DNA from: JAFGOM01 sp964605795
GTDB lineage: Archaea > Halobacteriota > Methanomicrobia > Methanomicrobiales > Methanospirillaceae
Direction: 5' to 3'
DNA: 12,880 nt
Assembly (NCBI GenBank): GCA_964605795.1
Contig: CAZSDZ010000066.1
Location: forward strand, 1-12,880
Under the pieces are notes generated by a model, which did not search any database, had not been told where the DNA came from, and worked only from the letters and a program-made list of their open reading frames with translations. Below are positions 1 to 6,919 of this stretch, piece by piece (position 1 is the stretch's first letter; every line of letters begins with the position of its first letter). The translations under genes were made by a program, and so were the position numbers.

Positions 1-1036
1 CCTTCTTCATGGCAGGGATCTCCACGAGAACCTCACGTTCCGCCCCTTTATCATGAGTACGTTTCTCAAACGTGACCTGATACTCCCGGAAACGGACATT
101 CTCTTCAGGAAGGAATCCCTCGAGGTACTGGTTTATCCCGACCCTTACCCCCTTCGGACGGGTGATAACACCAAAAACCGCGGGTTTCCCATAGGCAATG
201 TGAACCGTGTCTGCAAGCATATCAAGGATGGCCAGGTCATGCTCAACGATTACACAGGGACGGATACGGGCAAGGTTCCGTATGGTCTCAGCTGCTGCCA
301 TTCGCTGATATATGTCCAGAAATGGAGTTATTTCATCAAGGAAATAAAAATCTGCCTCCCGTGATAGGGCCGCTGCAAGGGCCACCCGCTGGAGTTCCCC
401 GCCTGACAGGGTATTGATATTCTGGGAGAGGATAGGGGTGAGGGCAAGTGCATCAATATAATCATTAAGAGCGCCACGCTCATCAGTTGTCTGGAGCAGA
501 TCCGCTACGGTTCCTGAGAATACTTTCGGGATAAAATCGATATATTGTGGTTTTACCGAGGCTTTCACCTCTCCCCGGGAGAGGACCTGGAGGTAGTCAA
601 AGAGTTCTGTACCGGTATACTTCTTAAGAATCGCATCCCACCCGGATACCTCATCAAAAATACCGAGATTCGGGGTTACCTGACCGGAAAGAATCTGAAC
701 CGATGTAGTCTTGCCGATTCCGTTCGGCCCAAGGATACCGGTTACCTTTCCGGTAACCGGAATCGGAAGTCCGTAGAGGGCAAACCGGTTTGGTCCGTAC
801 CGGTGAGTGGGATACTCGAGCTCTTCAGGCAGAAGAATGATATCGATCGCGTCAAACGGGCACTTCTTGACGCATATCCCACACCCGACACACATCTCCT
901 CTGATATGACGGCCTTCCCTTTCTCATCTAACGAGACGGTCTCGTCACCGGTCCTGACCCGCGGGCAGTAGAGGATGCATTCAGTCCCGCACTTGCGTGA
1001 ATGACACCGGTCCTCGTGAACAATCGCTATCCTCAT
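1..1036 (-). CDS. abcE: ABCE1 / RNase L inhibitor-type ribosome recycling ATPase (partial, C-terminus beyond window)
   Basis: Reading the minus strand from the ATG at 1036 gives an open frame of about 345 codons running off the window edge; the family is usually about 590-600 residues, so the second nucleotide-binding domain is missing. In order I see an N-terminal iron-sulfur domain with two cysteine clusters (C-x4-C-x3-C-x3-CP, then CVGCGICVKKCP), Walker A GPNGIGKTT, a Q-loop (VKPQY), the ABC signature LSGGELQRVALAAAL, a Walker B ending FYFLDE, and the switch histidine in VEHDLAILD. Family knowledge: ABCE1 splits 70S ribosomes into subunits after termination or after Pelota-mediated rescue, in the cytoplasm. 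The gene begins four bases after the stop of the EMC6-like gene, so the two are probably co-transcribed. Its Shine-Dalgarno is weak, which suggests translational coupling. The residue after the Walker B Glu is Ile rather than the usual Pro. Identification is near certain. Confidence 0.96.
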   Translation of the reverse strand, partial: MRIAIVHEDRCHSRKCGTECILYCPRVRTGDETVSLDEKGKAVISEEMCVGCGICVKKCPFDAIDIILLPEELEYPTHRYGPNRFALYGLPIPVTGKVTGILGPNGIGKTTSVQILSGQVTPNLGIFDEVSGWDAILKKYTGTELFDYLQVLSRGEVKASVKPQYIDFIPKVFSGTVADLLQTTDERGALNDYIDALALTPILSQNINTLSGGELQRVALAAALSREADFYFLDEITPFLDIYQRMAAAETIRNLARIRPCVIVEHDLAILDMLADTVHIAYGKPAVFGVITRPKGVRVGINQYLEGFLPEENVRFREYQVTFEKRTHDKGAEREVLVEIPAMKK

Positions 1037-1040
1037 GGCA

Positions 1041-1418
1041 TCACAGGGCGCTGCTGCCGGACATGAGGAACGTCCAGCTCACGAACCAGAAGGCGAATGT
1101 CATAAATCCCTGGTAAAACCAGTCTTTCTTCCCGAGAGATCCGGTATCGATTCGCATCAGCATAAAGATATGCTTCTGCAGAACGATCGCGGCAAGCATC
1201 AGGAAAAAAGCAAGATAAATATGGGTATCTGATGATGACTGGGCGGCAGATGATCCTTGGGTATAATAACTGAGTATTCCTGCTGCCGCTCCCGCAAAAC
1301 AGGCAACAAGCGTTCTTTTAATCTTACTGGTATACTCTTCTATCCGCTTATTATCCTTAACCGTCTCCTGAATTGGAATTTCTGTATCAGGAACAGTTTG
1401 TATGAGTTCTTCAGACAT
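1041..1418 (-). CDS. EMC6-like small membrane protein
   Basis: This encodes 125 residues. I chose the ATG at 1418 (MSEELIQTV) over the longer open frame reaching 1577, because a GGTG Shine-Dalgarno-like element lies just upstream (ctggtgccaataATG), a TATA-like box sits about 65 bases upstream, and the longer version would translate through the inverted repeat. A charged cytosolic N-terminus of about 45 residues is followed by three hydrophobic segments (about 46-62, 72-92, 103-121). The C-terminal block KDWFYQGFMTF followed by a WFVSWTF segment is what I associate with archaeal EMC6-like proteins, relatives of a subunit of the eukaryotic ER membrane protein complex. That assignment is from memory of the family and is moderate. 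It lies directly upstream of abcE, which suggests a link between membrane-protein biogenesis and ribosome recycling (inference). Confidence 0.72.
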   Translation of the reverse strand: MSEELIQTVPDTEIPIQETVKDNKRIEEYTSKIKRTLVACFAGAAAGILSYYTQGSSAAQSSSDTHIYLAFFLMLAAIVLQKHIFMLMRIDTGSLGKKDWFYQGFMTFAFWFVSWTFLMSGSSAL

Positions 1419-1479
1419 TATTGGCACCAGCTTTCTAGTAATTATGCCTAAGGGGTTATCTATCTTGGGTTTGAGAGGG

Positions 1480-1490
1480 GATTTATAACC
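1480..1490 (-). promoter_or_regulatory. Putative TATA box of the EMC6-like/abcE operon
   Basis: Read on the minus strand the sequence is GGTTATAAATC, a good match to archaeal TATA boxes. A start site about 25 bases downstream would leave a leader of roughly 40 bases before the ATG at 1418. The box overlaps the outer end of the left arm of the inverted repeat (from 1486), so a protein bound to that arm could block TBP. Confidence 0.5.
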
Positions 1491-1555
1491 ATAAACCCGG
1501 GGATACACAGTCATGGGGCAGCATACATTACCGGGATGACCCGGGTTTATGGTTA
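1486..1555. repeat. Perfect 16-bp inverted repeat in the divergent promoter region
   Basis: The left arm TAACCATAAACCCGGG (1486-1501) is exactly the reverse complement of the right arm CCCGGGTTTATGGTTA (1540-1555), with a 38-base spacer. The arm centres are 54 bp apart, close to five helical turns. The repeat lies between the head-to-head EMC6-like/abcE and rqcH/pelA genes and abuts the minus-strand TATA box. Predicted transcripts of both operons start outside it, so a DNA-level role such as a two-site operator is more likely than an RNA hairpin (inference). A relic of a small mobile element is the alternative. Confidence 0.75.
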
Positions 1556-1645
1556 CGGACAGGATAGGTGCCCACAATTTTTACTCTCAATTCATCCCAA
1601 CTATCCATTACTCTCCACCAGTCATTTTAGGCACTAGAACAGATA

Positions 1646-1653
1646 CTATAAAC
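1646..1653 (+). promoter_or_regulatory. Putative TATA box for rqcH-pelA
   Basis: The sequence CTATAAAC lies directly before the ATG at 1655 and about 24 bp before the in-frame ATG at 1673. If this is the true TATA box, transcription would begin close to 1673 and that ATG would be a leaderless start, shortening RqcH by six residues. Confidence 0.4.
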
Positions 1654-1654
1654 A

Positions 1655-3577
1655 ATGGCTACCACAAAGGGCATGAACAGTCTTGATCTCGTTGCTGCAA
1701 TAGATGAATGTGCAGGACTGCTCCCGCTCTGGATTCATAAGATATACCAGCTCGAGAACCGCTCAGTGGTAATCAGACTCAATGCCCGGGAGAAGAAGAA
1801 ATTCACTCTTCTTATAGAACCGGGAAGACGGATGCATCTCATCCCGGCCATGCCGGATGTACCGACCTTTCCCCCTTCCTTTGCGATGCTTCTTCGGAAA
1901 TACCTGCAGGGGGGGTACATAAGCAGCATCACCCAGATCGGCCTGCAACGGATCATCGAGATAACCATCCAGAAGGCTTCCGGAACGTATCACCTGCTCT
2001 CAGAGATATTTGATGATGGCAATATCATCCTTACCAATGATGCCTATACCATCATCCAGCCCTTACGACAGATGCGGTTCCGCGAGAGGACGATAATTCC
2101 CGGAGAAGTCTACCAGTTCCCCCCTCCTGATATCAGTACTGCAACAGAAGAAGAATGTGCCGCACTGCTTGCGGCATCAGACCTTGATATCGTCAGGTTC
2201 CTTGCTGTCTCCTGTTTCTTAGGGGGGGCGTATGCAGAGTATCTCTGCCGCACTCATGCTATTCCAAAAGACCTGCCTACTTTCGAGGCAGACCCGGCAA
2301 TCGTTCTCTCTGCAATCCTTACCCTTATTAATGATGTAAAAACCAGAAAAGATCCGGTCATCACAAAAACCGGGGTCTATCCGATACCAATCGGTGAACC
2401 CGTCAAAACATCAGGGTTTGATACCTTCAACGACGCCCTGACATCCTACTTTCCCTTCGAGGAGAAAAAGAAGGAACAGAAACAAAAAACCACGATATCT
2501 CGGGAAGAGCGGATTAAAAAACAGCAGGAAACTGCTATTCTTGCCTTTCAGAAGAAAATTACACAGAACGAAGAGATTGCAGAGAAGATTTATGAGAATT
2601 ATCTCTTTGTCAGTGATATCATCACGACGTTACAGAACGCATCTGCTGGTCATTCCTGGCAGGAGATCGCAGAGATTATCAGCACCGCACAGAACGGCCC
2701 GGCAACAAAGATACGCCGTGTCATCCCTGAACAGGCTGCCGTTGAGATCGATATCGGACTCCCGGTTATTATCAGGATCCATGAGAGTGTGGAGGAGAAC
2801 TGCGGAAGGTACTATGAACAGGCAAAGAAGTTCAAACGCAAGCTCAAAGGGGCCGAGGAGGCCATACAAAAAGGGAGTCCGTCCCGCAAACGTCACATTA
2901 TCACGTTTAACCGGCCAAAAAAACGCTGGTATCACCGGTTCCGATGGTGCTTTACCTCAGATAATGTTCTCATGATAGGGGGCAGGGATGCAGGACAGAA
3001 CGAAGAACTGGTAAAACGGTACATGGAAGGGAATGACTCATTTGTTCATGCCGATGTGTTCGGAGCCAGCGTGGTTATCCTGAAAGGAGAGACTGACTGT
3101 TGGGATGAAGTGGCACAGTTTGCTGCCTCGTTCTCGGGAGCCTGGCGATCAGGACACCATACCGCTGATGTCTATGCGGTCAGCCGTGAACAGGTATCAA
3201 AGACTGCAGAGTCAGGAGAATACGTCTCCCGGGGAGCGTTTATCATCAGGGGAGAGAGGAGATGGTTTCACAATACCGGGCTTCGGATTGCAATCGGACT
3301 TATGGAACATCCGGAGACCCAGATTATCGGGGGGTCGCCATCTGCCATCTCCATGAAGACCGAGGTGATGGTTGAGATCTGTCCCGGCATGTATGAGCCA
3401 AACGATATCGCAAAAAAGATCGTGAAACTGATCCGTGACACCCTGCCCCCGGATAAACAGAAAGCGTTAAAATTCGCCCTGCATACCGAGGCTGTTGCAG
3501 CATTTGTCCCGTCCGGGGGATCTGATATCGTTTCTTTTGATACGAGGACCGGTACCGGCAGCACAAAAGGAGAGTAG
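1655..3577 (+). CDS. rqcH: RqcH (NFACT/Rqc2/NEMF family) ribosome-associated quality control factor
   Basis: This encodes 640 residues, full length for archaeal NFACT proteins. Visible domains are: NFACT-N from about residue 8 (SLDLVAAIDE, then the segment GNIILTND near 122-129); a charged, helical coiled-coil middle from about 268 to 410; and NFACT-R from about 422, with RWYHRFRWCF, IGGRDAGQNEELVKRY, HADVFGAS and SKTAESGEYVSRGAFIIRGE. The C-terminus ends in a small domain containing FVPSGGSDIV. Family knowledge: RqcH binds the large subunit carrying a stranded peptidyl-tRNA and recruits tRNA-Ala to tail the nascent chain. The conserved Asp-Arg motif after the first beta region reads LQR here (Q98-R99), so the acidic residue is absent. 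There is no clear Shine-Dalgarno before either ATG 1655 or ATG 1673. The first is used, but the second fits the TATA spacing. pelA follows after 41 bases, so the two probably form an operon. Confidence 0.94.
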   Translation: MATTKGMNSLDLVAAIDECAGLLPLWIHKIYQLENRSVVIRLNAREKKKFTLLIEPGRRMHLIPAMPDVPTFPPSFAMLLRKYLQGGYISSITQIGLQRIIEITIQKASGTYHLLSEIFDDGNIILTNDAYTIIQPLRQMRFRERTIIPGEVYQFPPPDISTATEEECAALLAASDLDIVRFLAVSCFLGGAYAEYLCRTHAIPKDLPTFEADPAIVLSAILTLINDVKTRKDPVITKTGVYPIPIGEPVKTSGFDTFNDALTSYFPFEEKKKEQKQKTTISREERIKKQQETAILAFQKKITQNEEIAEKIYENYLFVSDIITTLQNASAGHSWQEIAEIISTAQNGPATKIRRVIPEQAAVEIDIGLPVIIRIHESVEENCGRYYEQAKKFKRKLKGAEEAIQKGSPSRKRHIITFNRPKKRWYHRFRWCFTSDNVLMIGGRDAGQNEELVKRYMEGNDSFVHADVFGASVVILKGETDCWDEVAQFAASFSGAWRSGHHTADVYAVSREQVSKTAESGEYVSRGAFIIRGERRWFHNTGLRIAIGLMEHPETQIIGGSPSAISMKTEVMVEICPGMYEPNDIAKKIVKLIRDTLPPDKQKALKFALHTEAVAAFVPSGGSDIVSFDTRTGTGSTKGE

Positions 3578-3603
3578 ATCCATCCCCTCCCGGGATATCT
3601 CTG

Positions 3604-3610
3604 GGAAGGA
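3604..3610 (+). promoter_or_regulatory. Ribosome binding site of pelA
   Basis: GGAAGGA sits eight bases before the ATG at 3619. It is a clear Shine-Dalgarno inside the 41-base gap after rqcH, as expected for an internal gene of an operon, and it fixes the pelA start. Confidence 0.6.
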
Positions 3611-3618
3611 AACCCCTA

Positions 3619-4641
3619 ATGAGAGCAGATATAAAAGGGCTTGTCAGGATGTCTGGTGAGATATCACTCACTCCATGGTCAGTTGATGATCTCTGGCATC
3701 TCGAACACCTGATAACCCCTGACAGTCTTGTATATGCAACCACGCTCCGGAGTATGGAGGCTGCAACCGATAAGATCCGTCCGGAAAAACAGAAAAAAAT
3801 ACCGGTCAGGCTCGGGATACGGGTTGAGAGGGTTGAGTTTCACGAGTATGCTACGAGGTTGCGTGTTTTTGGAGTGATTGAATCAGGTGTTGATAGTGGA
3901 TCGCACCACACCTTAAACCTACAACCCGGCTTTGAGATATCAGTCATCAGGAAGTGGACCCCTGCGGACCTGCAAAGAATCGATCGTGCTGTTGCTGGTT
4001 CAGACAAGCAGGATATCGCAGTTCTTGCCATCGAAGAAGGAGAAGCAGAGCTCTTTTCCATACACCAGTTTGGACCACGGTCGATTTTTTTCGTAACACT
4101 AGGAAGCGGTAAGGGTGCTGATACCGATACCAGGGAGGAATTTTATACCAAAGTTTTAGAGAATCTCGAACAACACAAAGGCCCCCTCATTATCGCAGGG
4201 CCTGGGTTTATTAAAGAAGATTTTGCATCACGCTACCGGGTACATTACCAGGACAGACCAACTCCCCTACTCATCGAGACGAGAAGATCGGGTGCCGGAG
4301 CAGTTATGGAGGTTATCGGTGAGGGAACCGTAGAGCGGATTATCGGGGATGCCCAACTCAAAGATGAGGTCATCCAGATGGATGAACTCTTAAAGCGGAT
4401 CGCAAAAGACGAACCGGTGACCTATGGAAGAGACGAGACGAAAGATGCAGTCTCCTGTGGTGCAGTAGAGACGCTTCTAATCGTTGATACCGGACTGCGA
4501 AATCCCGAAATTGTCAGCCTAATGGAGACTGCAGAACAGATGGGAGCCCGCATTGTCATCTTCTCATCTTCGTTTGAACCGGGAAAGCGGTTATCATCCC
4601 TGGGGGGAATCGGGGCTCTTCTCAGGTATGCAATCTCGTAA
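3619..4641 (+). CDS. pelA: Pelota (Dom34) mRNA surveillance / ribosome rescue factor
   Basis: This encodes 340 residues, close to the usual 340-360 of archaeal Pelota. The N-terminal Sm-like domain (about 1-130) contains ITPDSLVYATTLRS and the VRLGIRVERVEFHEYATRLRVFG block. The central domain (about 131-255) contains DIAVLAIEEGEAELFSI and LIIAGPGFIKEDF. The C-terminal L30e-like domain (about 256-340) contains AVETLLIVDTGLR and ends GKRLSSLGGIGALLRYAIS, a typical Pelota terminus. Family knowledge: Pelota enters the empty A site of stalled ribosomes with aEF1A and then works with ABCE1 to split the subunits. ABCE1 is encoded 2.6 kb away and RqcH immediately upstream, so three steps of one pathway are encoded together. 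The start has a good Shine-Dalgarno. The lack of a GGQ motif separates it from release factor aRF1. Confidence 0.96.
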   Translation: MRADIKGLVRMSGEISLTPWSVDDLWHLEHLITPDSLVYATTLRSMEAATDKIRPEKQKKIPVRLGIRVERVEFHEYATRLRVFGVIESGVDSGSHHTLNLQPGFEISVIRKWTPADLQRIDRAVAGSDKQDIAVLAIEEGEAELFSIHQFGPRSIFFVTLGSGKGADTDTREEFYTKVLENLEQHKGPLIIAGPGFIKEDFASRYRVHYQDRPTPLLIETRRSGAGAVMEVIGEGTVERIIGDAQLKDEVIQMDELLKRIAKDEPVTYGRDETKDAVSCGAVETLLIVDTGLRNPEIVSLMETAEQMGARIVIFSSSFEPGKRLSSLGGIGALLRYAIS

Positions 4642-4674
4642 CCCGGGCTGGCTATCCTGATACGGAGATGAATC

Positions 4675-4682
4675 TTTATATC
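4675..4682 (+). promoter_or_regulatory. Putative TATA box of the PAS sensor gene
   Basis: TTTATATC centred near 4678 predicts a start site around 4704, giving a leader of about 13 bases before the ATG at 4717. A six-codon frame (MGSYSM, 4693-4713), in frame with the main gene, stops one codon before its start. It would probably lie at or upstream of the transcript start. Confidence 0.45.
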
Positions 4683-4716
4683 TATTTATGCCATGGGATC
4701 ATACTCTATGTAAGTC

Positions 4717-6876
4717 ATGCAGATAGCTGATATTATCAGATACCCGGACCGGGAAGCTGCCATGTGGATTGCCGCTATCGGCATTACAACCATAATAACC
4801 TTTATTCTCGCCTATTTTTGTATTAGTGCAGGCATTTACAACGTTTTTCCCCACCTATTCTATATCACCATCGTGGTTGCATCCTACTTCTTTCCAATTG
4901 CCGGAATAATCTATACCATCCTTATCTCACTCGGATATCTCGGAATCCAGTCGAACCTTCTGCCTGATATGTATGGATCGATGGCCGGGATTGATGCGGT
5001 GATGAGGACTTTTACCTTTATCGCGGTTTCTGTGGTGGTATCCCTGACCTCTTCGGTGATTCGCAGGAGGGAAGCAACCCAGAAGGCTATTCTCTCCGGA
5101 TCTCCATCAGGTATTGTATTAACTAAAAAAGACGGCATCATTATTGAGTACAACAAGGTATTTGCTGATTATTTCAGAAAAGGAGTTAAGGATCTCACCG
5201 GGTGTTGTATCCTCTCACTAACCCGGGAGCCTGATAAATTACGTGACATCCTTACATCAATAACCAAGCAGAGAACCGCTCCTGCCATCCTACCCTTTGT
5301 TTCAGAAAATAACACGACTCTCTGGCTCTATGTTACTGGATCTCTTACCACAGACGGATCTCTTATTATCGGGTTATCAGATCTCTCTCAACAAAAAATT
5401 GCCCAGGAACAACGGGAGAAAGATCGGATTATCCTCTCGAGTCTTATCGATAATATTCCTGAACCGGTCTGGATGAGAGATACGAACGGAGAACTGCTGG
5501 TTGCAAACCGGCGGTTTTTTGAGATAGATTCAAAAAACCGAACTGCAGAGGGTTCTCTTACCTGTGCAGAGCTCTTTTTGTTTACAAACGACGACATGCA
5601 GGTGATCGTGACCGGAGAGCAACACCAGGCAGTTGAGACGGTTGTTACGGCAGATTCGCAAATCCGTTACATCACCATCACAAAATCACCGGTCTTTGAT
5701 GATTCTGAGACGGTGATTGGAATTACCGGTATCGCGATTGACAGTACCTCACAGATACAGATGCAGAATGAGATCAGACAGCGGGAAGAAGAACTGGAGA
5801 ACGTTGTCAATGCAAACCCCATGGGTATCCTTGTTATCGATACAGACAGGCATGTTCTTCTTGTTAACCAGGCCCTTGAGATCCTACTCGGCATGGAGAA
5901 GAAAGAGATCCTACAGACAGGAAACATCAGGAAACTCTTCGGGAACACGGAAGATCCCCCGCTTTTGCTTGAGATTATGCTTGAGGATGAGGTCGATCTC
6001 GCACTTGAGAAGTATTTTTCAGGAAATTATTATCCTTCCCCCACCGTTCCGGGTGCTTTTGAGGTAATTGAGTTCTTCCCGCAGATGGACCAGGGAAGAG
6101 GGATGTATTTACGGTTCACTGCTGCCCGGATTACCACCCGCGAAGGAGAGACATATGGTGCGATTGCTACGATTGAGAACTATACCGAACTGCAGACGAT
6201 CCGGCATACGTTAGAGATAAATGAAGAACGGTTCAAGGCTGCTGCCCGGATGGCCACCGATTTTATCTTCGAGGTGGAACATGCAACCGGGATGGTCTCC
6301 TGGTTTAGTGATCGCGATATGGTAATCCTGTCAGGCAGTTTTACGACATCACAACCCTGTCGCATCAACCAGATTGTTGAACGGATCGATCCGGATGACC
6401 GGGACCGGGTTGCTGATGCCCTCTCTTCTCACCTGAAGTCTAAAGAAGCCCTGAATCTTGAGTTTCGTATCCGGGAGAATTCAGGGCAGTACCGCATCTG
6501 GTTCGTCCAGGCTGAGGTGATGCCTGGCAGGAGCAGAACTGACCGGAGAACAATCGGGGTCATCACTGATATCACTGCAAAGCGGATGCATGAAGAGAGC
6601 GAGCGGAATGCATACGCAGCGATTGAAGAGAATATTGCACAGTTTGCCATCCTCGGGGACCATATCAGGAACCCTCTCCAGGCGATCTCAGGATATAATG
6701 ACATGGGGGCAGGAGAGTATGGAGATAAGATCCAGGAACATATACAGGAGATAAACAGGATTGTAGACCAGCTGGACAGGGGATGGATCCGGTCAGACTC
6801 AATCAGGGAATTTCTTAGGCGCAACTACGGTCTGCTTGAGAAGAAACAGACGCTTTATCCTGAAATAGATGAGTGA
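4717..6876 (+). CDS. Membrane-anchored multi-PAS sensor protein with vestigial HisKA-like end and no ATPase domain
   Basis: This encodes 719 residues. The N-terminus has several hydrophobic helices (about 12-115) of an integral-membrane sensor module. Four PAS-like units follow, starting near residues 123 (SPSGIVLTKKDGIIIEYN), 240 (LIDNIPEPVWMRDTNGELL), 360 (NANPMGILVIDTDRHVLLVN) and 503 (ERFKAAARMATDFIFEVE). The last ends in a PAC segment (IGVITDITAKR, near 610). The terminal 85 residues contain LGDHIRNPLQAISGY, which resembles the H-box of histidine kinases with His at about residue 649, and then SIREFLRRNYG. No N, G1 or G2 box of a HATPase domain follows; the gene simply ends. Family knowledge: related Methanomicrobiales PAS proteins share this ending. 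Whether it is phosphorylated in trans or only dimerises is unknown. It has its own promoter and a T-run after the stop. No response regulator gene is adjacent. Confidence 0.88.
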   Translation: MQIADIIRYPDREAAMWIAAIGITTIITFILAYFCISAGIYNVFPHLFYITIVVASYFFPIAGIIYTILISLGYLGIQSNLLPDMYGSMAGIDAVMRTFTFIAVSVVVSLTSSVIRRREATQKAILSGSPSGIVLTKKDGIIIEYNKVFADYFRKGVKDLTGCCILSLTREPDKLRDILTSITKQRTAPAILPFVSENNTTLWLYVTGSLTTDGSLIIGLSDLSQQKIAQEQREKDRIILSSLIDNIPEPVWMRDTNGELLVANRRFFEIDSKNRTAEGSLTCAELFLFTNDDMQVIVTGEQHQAVETVVTADSQIRYITITKSPVFDDSETVIGITGIAIDSTSQIQMQNEIRQREEELENVVNANPMGILVIDTDRHVLLVNQALEILLGMEKKEILQTGNIRKLFGNTEDPPLLLEIMLEDEVDLALEKYFSGNYYPSPTVPGAFEVIEFFPQMDQGRGMYLRFTAARITTREGETYGAIATIENYTELQTIRHTLEINEERFKAAARMATDFIFEVEHATGMVSWFSDRDMVILSGSFTTSQPCRINQIVERIDPDDRDRVADALSSHLKSKEALNLEFRIRENSGQYRIWFVQAEVMPGRSRTDRRTIGVITDITAKRMHEESERNAYAAIEENIAQFAILGDHIRNPLQAISGYNDMGAGEYGDKIQEHIQEINRIVDQLDRGWIRSDSIREFLRRNYGLLEKKQTLYPEIDE

Positions 6877-6883
6877 TGATGCG

Positions 6884-6890
6884 TTTTTTT
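6884..6890 (+). terminator. T-run terminator after the PAS sensor gene
   Basis: Seven consecutive T residues begin eight bases after the stop codon, between two convergent genes. Archaeal RNA polymerase commonly terminates at such T-rich tracts without needing a hairpin, and I see no strong stem before it. Confidence 0.5.
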
Positions 6891-6919
6891 GTTCATTGCC
6901 ATGAATGCCTGATGCTTTT

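Noticed and set aside
545..904. Open frame on the plus strand opposite abcE
   Set aside because: It is a shadow of the well-supported ABCE1 frame and encodes no recognisable protein.
1419..1577. N-terminal extension of the EMC6-like gene up to 1577
   Set aside because: The extension reads through the inverted repeat and the putative TATA box, and has no membrane or domain features of its own. A Shine-Dalgarno-like GGTG precedes the inner ATG at 1418.
3590..3606. Imperfect inverted repeat around CCCGGGATATC between rqcH and pelA
   Set aside because: Pairing is short and imperfect and overlaps the pelA ribosome binding site only partly; not convincing as a regulatory hairpin.
4693..4713. Upstream six-codon ORF (MGSYSM) before the PAS sensor gene
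   Set aside because: The predicted transcript start near 4704 would exclude its ATG, and no Shine-Dalgarno precedes it; probably chance.
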